Shown: positions 37,591-45,900 of the stretch, piece after piece
Numbering within the stretch: position 1 is the first letter of the stretch
How the letters are laid out: each line of letters opens with the position of its first letter
DNA from: Aminobacter sp039907765
GTDB taxonomy: Bacteria; Pseudomonadota; Alphaproteobacteria; Rhizobiales; Rhizobiaceae
Assembly (NCBI RefSeq): GCF_039907765.1
Contig: NZ_JARDJI010000003.1
Location: 124,001-188,000 of the forward strand
Length of the DNA: 64,000 nt
Reading direction: 5' to 3'
Made by a program: the position numbers and the translations under genes
The notes under the pieces: model-generated
The model's database searches: none
What the model saw: only the letters and a program-made list of their open reading frames with translations
Told to the model about the DNA's origin: nothing

Positions 37591-38396
37591 TGAAACTCAG
37601 CGATCCGTTCCTTGCGGAGCGCGCTGAGCACACGGTTGACATGCACAAAGGTGAGTCCCGTAGCATCGCCGATCTGCTCCTGCGTCAGAGGCAGGCACAT
37701 CTCCTCGATCCGGTTTCCCGGCCACTGCGCGCGAAACCGTATGAAGAGCTCCAGCAAAAGATGCGCCACCCGTTCGCGCGCCGACCGCCGGCCGATGCTG
37801 GTCAGATGACTGAAGGCCAGGCTGCAATCGCGGGCAAACAGCCGCGCCAGGCGAAGGCTTATTCCCGGGTCGTGGCGATTGTACGAAATCAGGGTGGAAT
37901 ACGGGATCACTGAAACGACGACGTCGGTCAGGGCCTGGACGCCGAAGGTCGACTGCTCGCCTTCGCAGGGCAGGATGCCGAGGACGGTGCCCGGCAGACC
38001 GAACTGCACGATCTGCCGTCGTCCATCCTCCAGCAGCGTGTAGAGCGCGACCCAGCCGTCCAGCAGATTGTAGATGGTGTGTCCGTCAAAGCCGATGCCG
38101 AACAGGTCGCGGCCCGCTTCGAACTTCCGGTCGCCCGTTCGAAACTGGGGGATCAGGCGATGCGTCTCCAGATCCGGGCGTACGACGGAAAGGGGCGCGG
38201 ACGCCTCCGCCTTGCTTTCGCTGTTGGCGGTTCTCGGGAGCAGATTGGTCTGGCCCGCGACGGCCTTCTTGGGATCGCCCGGCCCAGCACTTGTGAGTGC
38301 ACGAATGTTCGGCTCGCTCCATCCGTGCGCGACGTGATCCCAATCGCTGCGGAACGATCGGACATCCGGAGATCTCAATACTTGATTCAAGCTCAT
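37476..38396 (-). CDS. Crp/Fnr-family transcriptional regulator
   Basis: 306-residue regulator with an unusual N-terminal extension of about 80 residues, then a cyclic-nucleotide-binding-type domain (YNLLDGWVALYTLLEDGRRQ, then FGLPGTVLGILP) and a Crp-type HTH (LPLTQEQIGDATGLTFVHVN). The recognition helix reads TFVHVNRVLSAL, lacking the Glu-x-x-Ser-Arg of true FNR. There is no N-terminal cysteine cluster, so it is not a classical oxygen-sensing FNR. ATG at 38396 has GGGAGG seven bases upstream. Position next to copper and anaerobic genes suggests it belongs to their control. Confidence 0.88.
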   Translation of the reverse strand: MSLNQVLRSPDVRSFRSDWDHVAHGWSEPNIRALTSAGPGDPKKAVAGQTNLLPRTANSESKAEASAPLSVVRPDLETHRLIPQFRTGDRKFEAGRDLFGIGFDGHTIYNLLDGWVALYTLLEDGRRQIVQFGLPGTVLGILPCEGEQSTFGVQALTDVVVSVIPYSTLISYNRHDPGISLRLARLFARDCSLAFSHLTSIGRRSARERVAHLLLELFIRFRAQWPGNRIEEMCLPLTQEQIGDATGLTFVHVNRVLSALRKERIAEFHYRRLRILNPDKLMDIAGVDPQMAAAWMARNWPKGEPA

Positions 38397-38558
38397 AGTA
38401 CACCTCCCGGGCCCAGGCCCGTTTCGGCGGCTGCTCCACAGCCAAGGATGAGGATGCTTGGTTCCGACCGCTCGCGTTCGAGACGATCGGTTCGACCGCG
38501 CGGTCCATCGGCGGCGGCACCTATGCAATGCAGCGATGCGCGGCCTGTGTCCGACGGC

Positions 38559-38897
38559 CTAGATGGAGCGGCTTCGAGGTACCGGTGGATCGCGGCCGAG
38601 GATGTGGGAGCGCAGGCAATCGTTGCGCATGGAGGTCACGCGGGACGAATTCGACCGCAATTGCGGTCCGTCCCATCGATCGTTGAAATAGGATGCCTGG
38701 CAGGGGGCATGCATGACCATGCAGCACGCCCGCTCGGAAGCACAACGGGTCTCGTCGCCTGCCGGCGCCATGGCCAGCGCTAGGACGACCGCAGGCCCAT
38801 TGGACATCTCGTCCAGATGGTTGCCGCTGGCCGACGCCGGCTCCGTTGATAGCAACGTCGCCGCGTACAAGAACAAAAGAGCCAGAAGCCGAAGCAT
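38559..38897 (-). CDS. secreted cysteine-containing hypothetical protein
   Basis: 112 residues with a clear signal peptide (MLRLLALLFLYAATLLST, probable cut after ASA at about 24). The mature part has ETRCASERACCMVMHAPC, four cysteines that could bind metal or form disulphides. ATG at 38897 is chosen because it opens the signal peptide; an in-frame ATG lies upstream at 38966. No family recognised. An FNR-type box at 39023 lies in its upstream region. Confidence 0.5.
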   Translation of the reverse strand: MLRLLALLFLYAATLLSTEPASASGNHLDEMSNGPAVVLALAMAPAGDETRCASERACCMVMHAPCQASYFNDRWDGPQLRSNSSRVTSMRNDCLRSHILGRDPPVPRSRSI

Positions 38898-39022
38898 TCG
38901 CTCACGCCCACCGCAGTATTCGCCCGTCTTGTCGACACCGAACGCGTCAGAATCAACCTGGTGCACGCGCCCGTCGTGTGAACCTCACCATCGCAATCAA
39001 CGACAAGTCGACCTTCGCCGCA

Positions 39023-39036
39023 TTGATCCTGATCAA
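39023..39036. promoter_or_regulatory. FNR/FixK-type box
   Basis: TTGATCCTGATCAA is a perfect match to the TTGAT-N4-ATCAA consensus of FNR/ANR/FixK regulators. It lies 126 bases before the 38897 start (minus) and 146 bases before the 39182 start (plus). Confidence 0.7.
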
Positions 39037-39181
39037 ACGCGCGACGCGGGCAGAAATGCCGCGCGAACGGATCGCCCGGTGGCGGCCACAGGCCGCCTTG
39101 CTATTTGATTGATTGAGGTTAAAGCCCGACACGGAGTTCGCTGCTCCAATGGCATTTGGATTCCATTCATCCGGGTCAGAC

Positions 39182-39526
39182 ATGGCATCCTCGATTTCAC
39201 CCCCGCGGCAGCCGCCGCCCATAGCCATCCTTGTCGTGGTGAGCGGCAATCTGGTGATGCTGAGCCCGTTCTTTGCGAAGAGCGACGGCCTGCTGGTGCT
39301 GGATCTGGCCGCGGCGACCCGGTCGTTTCAGCCCAACACCCAACGTACCGGACAAGCGACATGCGACCTGGTGCTGCGCAGCGGGGTCAACAGGTTCATC
39401 TGCGGCTTCGTCGCGGCGCCGGAAAGAGACAGGCTCCTGGACGCCGGCCTGGACGTGCGCATAGGCTCCTGCTCATGCCCGGTCGTCGACCTCGCGCGCG
39501 ACTTCGACGGGCTCCCCACGGCTTGA
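39182..39526 (+). CDS. small protein resembling the NifX/FeMo-co-binding domain
   Basis: 114 residues starting at ATG 39182 (MASSISPPRQPPP). The core VMLSPFFAKSDGLLVLD, then ATCDLVLRSGVNRFICGF and RLLDAGLDVRIGSCSCPV resembles the dinitrogenase iron-molybdenum cofactor (NifX/NifY) fold, with cysteines at CDL, ICGF and SCSC. No nitrogenase genes are nearby, so a different metal or cofactor role is likely. An earlier in-frame ATG at 39113 is possible. Preceded by a perfect FNR-type box. Confidence 0.5.
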   Translation: MASSISPPRQPPPIAILVVVSGNLVMLSPFFAKSDGLLVLDLAAATRSFQPNTQRTGQATCDLVLRSGVNRFICGFVAAPERDRLLDAGLDVRIGSCSCPVVDLARDFDGLPTA

Positions 39527-39588
39527 GGGGCGCTTGTCGGGCCGCCCCTGCCCGCTCGCCATGCCGTCGCAGCATCCACCAAAGGACT

Positions 39589-39602
39589 TTAACCGAGATC
39601 AA
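39589..39602. promoter_or_regulatory. FNR/FixK-type box
   Basis: TTAACCGAGATCAA, 75 bases before the DUF2933 start; same pattern as four other boxes in this island (TTRAYCNNNATCAA). Confidence 0.55.
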
Positions 39603-39676
39603 GGAATCGGCGCCCAGCCCGGCGCATTGTGCGTCTATGACTTCCGAGCGTGCGCGCTCCTGCCTGGGGACTGACC

Positions 39677-39943
39677 ATGGAAACGAGATCACCGGACCAA
39701 CATCAAGGCGAGAAGCCACGGCAATTTTCGCTCACTGCCAAAATAGCATTCGCCGGCCTGCTCGCCGCTGCGGGTGTCTATGTCGTGGCCGACCGGGCGA
39801 ATCTCCTCGCATGGCTGCCGTTCCTGGTCATCCTCGCCTGCCCGCTGCTGCACATGTTCATGCATCGCGGCCATGGCAAGCATGGGAGCCAGCCACGGCA
39901 ACCATCGTCTCCAGCGGACAGGGAAGCATCCCACACGCATTGA
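39677..39943 (+). CDS. DUF2933 small membrane protein
   Basis: 88 residues with two hydrophobic segments (about 20-40 and 45-58, the second containing FLVILACPLLHMFMHRGHGK) and a His-rich tail, HMFMHRGHGKHG. It fits DUF2933, a family often found beside copper and heavy-metal genes. ATG at 39677 follows GGGGACTGACC, a modest ribosome site. Has its own FNR-type box. Confidence 0.75.
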   Translation: METRSPDQHQGEKPRQFSLTAKIAFAGLLAAAGVYVVADRANLLAWLPFLVILACPLLHMFMHRGHGKHGSQPRQPSSPADREASHTH

Positions 39944-40070
39944 GGGGGAAGGCCGCTTCGAGGGGCCTCGACGACGGTACCGACCGGCAGACGCGACCAG
40001 CGCCGCCCTTCTCGAGCATCGCCGGGTCGCGCCTGTCGGATCTCCATAGTTTGCTTGCGGGCCGATCTGA

Positions 40071-40559
40071 TCAGCGCAGATGTTCGTCCGTAAAATCGAG
40101 GCGTACGGGCTTGTCCCGACCCGGGACGCTCACCTCGACAGCGATCTGGTAGCGGTCGGCGCCAGCGAAATCGACGAAGCCGCCATAGGTCACCGTCCCT
40201 GCAATCGCCATCGGTTCAAACGAGACCCGCTTGCGGCCGACATGGCCCAGGCCAGAGATCGTGGCCGCCACGGTCGCGTTCTCGACGCGGTCCCCGCTCT
40301 TGGCGTCGAACACAGCGACCACGACATGCCGCACATGAGCGCCTGCGGGCGCCCCGCCATGCATGTCGGCTTCGGGATGCCCCGCCGGGTGCCCCTTGAC
40401 CACCGCTGCGGGGATGATGCCCAGGTATACGGCCAGTCCGTCGGCAGTCTGGTAGCCATCGGCGGCCCCTGCCCCACCCACCGACAGCACCAGGCCGATC
40501 GCGGCTCCGGCGAGCGCTAAGATCGCGCCACGCCGTGTAAATGCGGATTGCGCACCCAT
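40071..40559 (-). CDS. periplasmic hypothetical protein in the copper cluster
   Basis: 162 residues. A twin-arginine signal (FTRRGAILALAGAAIGLVL) leads to a cut near GAGAADG. The mature part is beta-rich with His and Met (KGHPAGHPEADMHGG), ending in a domain like IAGTVTYGGFVDFAGADRYQ. No family is recognised with certainty; the fold may resemble FixH- or YtkA-like periplasmic domains. ATG 40559 is chosen over a TTG at 40568. It follows the CopA-like oxidase gene on the same strand by 85 bases, so a joint periplasmic copper role is likely. Confidence 0.6.
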   Translation of the reverse strand: MGAQSAFTRRGAILALAGAAIGLVLSVGGAGAADGYQTADGLAVYLGIIPAAVVKGHPAGHPEADMHGGAPAGAHVRHVVVAVFDAKSGDRVENATVAATISGLGHVGRKRVSFEPMAIAGTVTYGGFVDFAGADRYQIAVEVSVPGRDKPVRLDFTDEHLR

Positions 40560-40644
40560 ACTGGTCAAAACCTCTGGTTCATTGGCTTTGGATGTGTTCT
40601 CGAGGGCAGGCGCGAGCGGTACTCGCGCCTGCCCAACCCGACGG

Positions 40645-42090
40645 TCAGGCCGCGTAGGCGAAGGTCGTCATCATGCCCGTAGCCATGTGGTAGAGATGGT
40701 GGCAGTGGAACGCCCATTGACCGGGATTGTCCGCATCGACCGCGATCGTCACCGAGCGGCCGGGAGGCAACAGGACCGTATCGCGTATCGCGCCGGAGAA
40801 ACGCGCCCCGTCGATGGCGACGACCTGGAAATGATGCCCGTGCAGATGCATCGGATGGGCCATCATCGACTTGTTCGCCATGGTGACCTCCACCCGCTCT
40901 CCGGGCGCGACCGTGATTGCGGGGTCCGCTACGAGGCTCCATTGGTATGGCGTCATCGAACCGCCCAGGGCCAGGTCGAAACGCCGGTCGGCGGTACGCT
41001 CGGCCAGCGGCGAAACTGCGCGGAGCCGGGCCTCCAGATCGAGGTCCAGGACAGGCCCGGCCTGATCGCCGGCAGGAGACAGTTTCGCGACCGGAGCGTC
41101 GCCGACCCTCAAGATGAAGCCCGTGCGCTGGACAGCGCCTTCGCGCAACGCAAGCACCGGGAACGAGCGCTTGTCGGCCGGCAGCTCCAGCCTCACGTCG
41201 ACCCTCTGACCCATGGACACCGGGAAGCGCTGGCCCGTGACCGGTTCGACCGGCTGGCCATCCACGGCGACGAGAGTTCCCTGCAATTCGCCGAGATCCA
41301 GCGTGAAGGCCGTTGCGGTGGCGCCGTTGATGAGCCGCAATCTTACGCGGCCGCCCTTCTCCACTGAAATGATCTCTGGATCGTCGAGGGTACGGTCGTT
41401 GGCGAGATAGGCGTCGTACTCGATGTCGTTGAGATCCATGGCAGCGCCGCCGCCCGGCATCTGCATGCCATCCATCTGCATGCCGTCCATCTTCATGCCG
41501 CCCGTAGCCTGGCCCTGATCGCCATGGCCGCCGCCTTTCAGCTTCTCGAGTATCTCGCCCGCCGGGGTGAACGAGAAATCATGCAGGAGGACAACCACCT
41601 CCTGTTCGTCGCGGCCGTCGTCGCGCGGATCGGCGACGACCAGGGGAGCCGCGAGAAGCTGCTGCTCCTGCAGGGTGTGGGCGTGCATCCAGTTGGTGCC
41701 GGGCAGAGCGACCGGAAAGTCGAACGACCGCTCGGCGCCGGCGTCGAGCAGCGGCATCGGCGCGCCGGCAACCCCGTCGCTCGGCCAGGGCGGCGTCAGG
41801 CCGTGCCAGTGGACGATCGTCGGCTCGGCCGCCTCGTTCGCCAGGAGCACGTTGAATCGCTCGCCGGCGCGGATGCGAATGCCGTGGCTGCCGTCCTTCT
41901 GCTGCAGCCCGAAGACAGTAGCGTCGCGACCATTGACCTCGATCGTTCGCTTGACGACCCGCAGCAAGGTGGGCTGGCCAGCGCTCGTCGATGATGCAGG
42001 ATTCGCCGCGGCAGCCCTCATCAGGAGCGTCGGAGCCGAAGCCGCGATCGACGCGGCGAACGATGCCTTCAAGAATGACCGGCGGTCCAT
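40645..42090 (-). CDS. CopA-like multicopper oxidase, Tat-exported
   Basis: 481-residue three-domain oxidase, probably a periplasmic cuprous oxidase in copper tolerance. It starts MDRRSFLKASFAAS (Tat signal). Copper-binding motifs are TIVHWHGLT, WMHAHTLQEQQ, HPMHLHGHHF and WAFHCHHLYHMATGM with type-1 Cys and Met. A methionine-rich loop (GGMKMDGMQMDGMQMPG) is typical of copper oxidases that bind Cu(I). ATG at 42090 is favoured because AAAGG lies eight bases before it; ATG at 42096 is too close to the ribosome site. In an operon with DUF305 and Cys/His-rich genes. Confidence 0.9.
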   Translation of the reverse strand: MDRRSFLKASFAASIAASAPTLLMRAAAANPASSTSAGQPTLLRVVKRTIEVNGRDATVFGLQQKDGSHGIRIRAGERFNVLLANEAAEPTIVHWHGLTPPWPSDGVAGAPMPLLDAGAERSFDFPVALPGTNWMHAHTLQEQQLLAAPLVVADPRDDGRDEQEVVVLLHDFSFTPAGEILEKLKGGGHGDQGQATGGMKMDGMQMDGMQMPGGGAAMDLNDIEYDAYLANDRTLDDPEIISVEKGGRVRLRLINGATATAFTLDLGELQGTLVAVDGQPVEPVTGQRFPVSMGQRVDVRLELPADKRSFPVLALREGAVQRTGFILRVGDAPVAKLSPAGDQAGPVLDLDLEARLRAVSPLAERTADRRFDLALGGSMTPYQWSLVADPAITVAPGERVEVTMANKSMMAHPMHLHGHHFQVVAIDGARFSGAIRDTVLLPPGRSVTIAVDADNPGQWAFHCHHLYHMATGMMTTFAYAA

Positions 42091-42113
42091 TGCCATATCC
42101 TTTCGTCGACGGA

Positions 42114-42326
42114 CTATTTGGCGCCGCGCGCGGCATCGCCCGAGCAGCAGCCGCCGCCGTGCTCGTGGGCAGGCTTCCGTTCGGAGCCTCCGCAACAGCC
42201 GCCGGACGCCTTCGGCGCGGCCTGCGCCTTGTCGCCGCAATGCCCGGCTGCCGCAGCGTGGTCGTGCGCATGCTCTTCACACCCGCCGTGGACGTGATTG
42301 GCTTTCGTTTCGGTGGTCATGGTCAT
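42114..42326 (-). CDS. Cys/His-rich 70-residue metal-binding peptide
   Basis: Small acidic protein with His-Cys clusters (NHVHGGCEEHAHDHAAAAGH, then SGGCCGGSE and HEHGGGCCSGDA): two CC pairs, two further Cys and nine His in 70 residues. It lies between DUF305 and the copper oxidase in the same orientation. The composition suggests a copper buffer or chaperone. No named family. Start may also be the second ATG at 42320. Confidence 0.65.
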   Translation of the reverse strand: MTMTTETKANHVHGGCEEHAHDHAAAAGHCGDKAQAAPKASGGCCGGSERKPAHEHGGGCCSGDAARGAK

Positions 42327-42377
42327 TTCCCTTTGCTGGTGTTGCCTTGGCGCCGTTCCGGCGCAAACGTCTTGGTT

Positions 42378-42896
42378 TTACTGGCCGCGCTCGCGCAGCC
42401 ACTTCTGCATTTCGTCGATTTCGCCCTGCTGGGCCTTGATGATGTCGTTCGCCCAGCCACGCACCCGCTCGTCGCGGCCGTGCTGCAGAACTGCCTTCGC
42501 CATCCCGATCGCCGCCTGATGGTGGGCGACCATCCCCTTGACGAAGGCCACGTCAGGGTCGGTCGCGACCATCGCTTCCATCATCTGGGCGTTTATGCCG
42601 CTCATGGCGGCCATGTAGGCCTTCGATGCTTCGGGCAGGCTGTTCATGCAGGCAGTCATCTGCTGCGCCATGTCGCCACCCATCATCTGCTGGCCCATGT
42701 TGCCGCCCATCATCTGCTGCCCCATGCCACTCATCATCTGCATCATCGGGGCGCATGGTCCAGCCATGGCATTCTGCTGGGGCGCAGTCTGGGCGCCGCC
42801 ATCGGTCTTCGGGTGGTGGGTATCACTTTGGGCCAGGGCCAGGGCCGGCGACATCGCCAAGCCGATCGCAAGAGCCAGTCGTGCTGCATGTTTCAT
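42378..42896 (-). CDS. DUF305 periplasmic copper-associated protein
   Basis: 172 residues with a signal peptide (MKHAARLALAIGLAMSPALA, then LAQ), a Met-rich stretch (PCAPMMQMMSGMGQQMMGG) and a C-terminal DUF305 four-helix domain: FVKGMVAHHQAAIGMAKAVL and KAQQGEIDEMQKWL. DUF305 proteins are ferritin-like and common in copper loci. First gene of the minus-strand copper operon; an FNR-type box lies 145 bases upstream. Confidence 0.85.
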   Translation of the reverse strand: MKHAARLALAIGLAMSPALALAQSDTHHPKTDGGAQTAPQQNAMAGPCAPMMQMMSGMGQQMMGGNMGQQMMGGDMAQQMTACMNSLPEASKAYMAAMSGINAQMMEAMVATDPDVAFVKGMVAHHQAAIGMAKAVLQHGRDERVRGWANDIIKAQQGEIDEMQKWLRERGQ

Positions 42897-43040
42897 GGGG
42901 GCATCCTTTCCATTGTCCATCAGCGCTCGACCTGGGCGACGCACGCGAGGCCTTCCTCGCCGTGGCCATCGCCCGAACGGCTTCGAGCCGGATGATTTGC
43001 CGTCATGAAGGAACGATAGGCGGAGATGCGACCGCGGGAT

Positions 43041-43054
43041 TTAATCTAGATCAA
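43041..43054. promoter_or_regulatory. FNR/FixK-type box between copper and arginine operons
   Basis: TTAATCTAGATCAA in the 319-base gap between the divergent copper operon (start 42896) and the arginine operon (start 43216). Able to serve either side. The rest of the gap has no gene. Confidence 0.65.
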
Positions 43055-43215
43055 AGATAAACAGCCCCCCGGCGCGCATTGTCGCGACCACGGCACGAAG
43101 AGCGGGCGGCAAGAACCGCAGCGCAGTTCGAAGGAGCGGATCCCGATCAGCGGTCCTGCTCGCCACAGGGATTTGGGGGACATCGCTGCTCCCCGAACGC
43201 ACAGGGGAACTTGTC

Positions 43216-44646
43216 ATGACCTCTATTTCAGACACGTCGCAGAAGCGGCGATTCCGATTTCCGACCGCCTTCACGATCCTTTTCGGCCTGATCATCGTCG
43301 TCGCCGCGCTGACATGGATCGTTCCGGCCGGCCAGTACCAGCGCACCCTCAATGCGGCACTCGGCCGCGAGGTCCCGGTTGCCGGCACCTATGCGCTCAC
43401 CGATCCCAACCCCCAGGGCGTGTTCGATGTGATCATGGCCCCCATCGCCGGCCTCTACAATCCGGCGACCAACCAGGCCAACGCCATCGACGTCGCCTTG
43501 TTCGTGCTGGTCATCGGCGGATTCATCGGGGTGGTCGCCTCGACCGGCGCAATCAACGCCGGCATCGTCCGCGCCATGACGGCGCTCCGGGGCCGGGAGA
43601 AGTGGATGATCCCGGTGCTGATGGCACTGTTTGCCATCGGCGGCACCACCTACGGCATGGCGGAGGAGACGCTTGCCTTCTATGTCCTGCTGATCCCGAT
43701 CATGATCGCCGCCGGCTACGACGCCGTGACCGCCGTCGCAATCATCCTGCTCGGGGCAGGCGTCGGCGTGCTGGGCTCGACGGTCAATGCCTTTGCGACG
43801 GTCATCGCCTCCGATGCCGCCGGCATCCCCTTCACCCAGGGCATCGTGCTGCGTTTCGCCATACTGGGTCTCAGCTGGCTTGCCTCGGTCGTCTACGTCA
43901 TGCGCTACGCCGAACGAGTACGCCTCGACCCGTCGAAGTCGCTCGTCTACGACCGCAAGGCCGAAAACGAGGCGCATTTCCTCTCGACCCAGGTGGCGAC
44001 GCTGGAGTTCACCGGCCGGCACAAGCTGATCCTCGCCGTCTTCGCGCTGACCTTCGCCGTGATGATCTGGGGCGTGCTGCTCGGCGGCTGGTGGATGGGC
44101 GAGATGAGCGGCCTGTTCCTGGCATCGAGCGTCCTTGTCGGCCTGATCGCCCATCCGGGCGAAGCGAAGTTCGTCGATGCCTTCCTCAGCGGCGCGCGCG
44201 ACCTGCTCGGCGTTGCCCTCATCATTGGCCTGGCGCGCGGCATCGTCGTGGTGATGGATGCCGGAAAGATCACCGACACGATCCTGAACTGGGCGGAGCT
44301 TTCCGTCGCCGGGCTCCCGCAGGTCGCATTCATCAACGTGATGTACTGGATCGAGGTACTGCTCTCCTTCTTCGTGCCCTCCTCCTCCGGGCTGGCAGTG
44401 CTGACCATGCCGATCTTGGCACCCGTGGCGGATTTCGCCGGTGTCGGCCGCGAGCTGGTCGTTACCGCCTATCAGTCCGCCAACGGCCTGGTGAACCTGA
44501 TCAACCCGACCTTCGCGGTGGTGATGGGCGCGCTGGCCATCGGGCGCGTCCCCTACGAACGCTGGCTGCGCTTCATGTGGCCGCTGCTTCTCATCCTGAC
44601 CGTCATCATCGCTGCGAGCCTCAGCTTCGCAGCCCTGCTGAGCTAA
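43216..44646 (+). CDS. YfcC-family arginine/ornithine-type transporter
   Basis: 476-residue inner-membrane protein with about 12 hydrophobic segments, the first at residues 17-38 (TAFTILFGLIIVVAALTWIV). It fits the YfcC/ArcD-like C4-dicarboxylate family and contains GGTTYGMAEETLAFYVLL, and the C-terminal SFFVPSSSGLAVLTMPILAP with the SSSG re-entrant motif. It is the first gene of the arc cluster, so it probably exchanges arginine for ornithine. AGGGGAA lies eight bases before the ATG. Confidence 0.85.
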   Translation: MTSISDTSQKRRFRFPTAFTILFGLIIVVAALTWIVPAGQYQRTLNAALGREVPVAGTYALTDPNPQGVFDVIMAPIAGLYNPATNQANAIDVALFVLVIGGFIGVVASTGAINAGIVRAMTALRGREKWMIPVLMALFAIGGTTYGMAEETLAFYVLLIPIMIAAGYDAVTAVAIILLGAGVGVLGSTVNAFATVIASDAAGIPFTQGIVLRFAILGLSWLASVVYVMRYAERVRLDPSKSLVYDRKAENEAHFLSTQVATLEFTGRHKLILAVFALTFAVMIWGVLLGGWWMGEMSGLFLASSVLVGLIAHPGEAKFVDAFLSGARDLLGVALIIGLARGIVVVMDAGKITDTILNWAELSVAGLPQVAFINVMYWIEVLLSFFVPSSSGLAVLTMPILAPVADFAGVGRELVVTAYQSANGLVNLINPTFAVVMGALAIGRVPYERWLRFMWPLLLILTVIIAASLSFAALLS

Positions 44647-44663
44647 CTCCAACGGAGCCTTCC

Positions 44664-45890
44664 ATGTCCATCACCTATGGCGTCCACTCCGAAGTGGGCA
44701 AATTGCGCCGCGTGCTCGTCGACCGCCCGGGTGCGGCGCTGTCGCGGCTGACACCGTCGAACTGCCGGGAGCTGCTGTTCGACGACGTCATCTGGGTCAA
44801 GCAGGCCCGCGTCGAACACATGACCTTCGTCGACGCCATCCGCCATCGCGGTGCGGAGGTGGTCTTCCTGCGCGAGCTGTTGGCCGACACGATGAGGATA
44901 CCGGAGGCACGCCGCTGGCTGCTCGAACGTCGCGTCAACGACGATACCGTCGGCGTCGGGCTGGCCGACGACCTGAAGGCGCATCTGATGGAGGTCGATG
45001 CGGATGCCCTGTCCATGATCCTGATGGGCGGCATGAGCCGGGCCGAGCTGCCGATGCAGCCCGGCGGCCTGCTGGCGCCCGTGCTGCGGCCGGAGGATTT
45101 CGTCCTGCCCCCGCTGCCCAACCACCTCTTCACCCGCGACACCACCTGCTGGATCTATGGCGGCGTGACGCTCAATCCGATGCGCTGGAACGCACGCAAG
45201 CTGGAGACCGTCAACATCGCCGCAGTCTACCGGTTCCATCCGGATTTCCGCGACGCGGGCTTCCCCGTCTGGTGGGGAGACCCCGACCAGGATCATGGCC
45301 TGGCGACGCTCGAGGGCGGCGACGTCATGCCGCTCGGCAACGGGCTCGTGCTCGTCGGGATGGGCGAGCGCACCACCCCGCAGGCCATCGGGCAACTGGC
45401 TCGGTCTCTCTTCGCCCAGGGCGGCGCGAGCCACGTGGTCGCCTGCAAGCTGCCGATCGAGCGTGCGTCCATGCACCTCGACACGGTCTTCACCTTCTGC
45501 GACCGCGATCTCGTCACCGTGTTTGCCGAGGTGGCCGACAGGATCGAGCCCTATTCGATCCGGCCCGGCGAGAAGGCCGGCACCCTCGATGTCCGCGCCG
45601 AAAACCGGCGGCTGGTCGAGGTGGTGGCCGAGGCGCTCAGCCTGGAGAAGCTCCGCGTCGTCGAGACCGCCGGCGACGCCTACATCGCCGAGCGCGAACA
45701 ATGGGACGACGGCAACAATGTCGTCGCTCTCGAACCCGGCGTCGTCGTCGCTTACGACCGCAACACCTACACCAACACCCAGCTGCGCAAGGCGGGCGTC
45801 GAGGTCATCACCGTGCCCGGCGCCGAGCTGGGCCGCGGCCGCGGCGGCGGCCATTGCATGACCTGCCCGCTGATACGCGATCCGGCTTGA
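44664..45890 (+). CDS. arcA: arginine deiminase
   Basis: 408-residue enzyme, converts arginine to citrulline and ammonia. Catalytic features are the early FTRDTTCWIYGG, the Asp/Glu of TLEGGDVMPLGNG, His in SMHLDTVFTF and the C-terminal cysteine in GGGHCMTCPL. The start at 44664 is 17 bases after the transporter stop. First enzyme of the arginine deiminase pathway, which makes ATP without oxygen. Confidence 0.93.
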   Translation: MSITYGVHSEVGKLRRVLVDRPGAALSRLTPSNCRELLFDDVIWVKQARVEHMTFVDAIRHRGAEVVFLRELLADTMRIPEARRWLLERRVNDDTVGVGLADDLKAHLMEVDADALSMILMGGMSRAELPMQPGGLLAPVLRPEDFVLPPLPNHLFTRDTTCWIYGGVTLNPMRWNARKLETVNIAAVYRFHPDFRDAGFPVWWGDPDQDHGLATLEGGDVMPLGNGLVLVGMGERTTPQAIGQLARSLFAQGGASHVVACKLPIERASMHLDTVFTFCDRDLVTVFAEVADRIEPYSIRPGEKAGTLDVRAENRRLVEVVAEALSLEKLRVVETAGDAYIAEREQWDDGNNVVALEPGVVVAYDRNTYTNTQLRKAGVEVITVPGAELGRGRGGGHCMTCPLIRDPA

Positions 45891-45900
45891 GGAGGACGAT

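Noticed and set aside
37476..38396. Calling the Crp/Fnr regulator an oxygen-sensing FNR
   Set aside because: No N-terminal cysteine cluster and a different recognition helix.
39182..39526. Calling the NifX-like protein part of a nitrogenase system
   Set aside because: No nif genes nearby and the match covers only a small general fold.
43228..44652. Long antisense frame opposite the YfcC transporter
   Set aside because: His/Asp/Gln-rich mirror of a membrane protein coding strand; no ribosome site.
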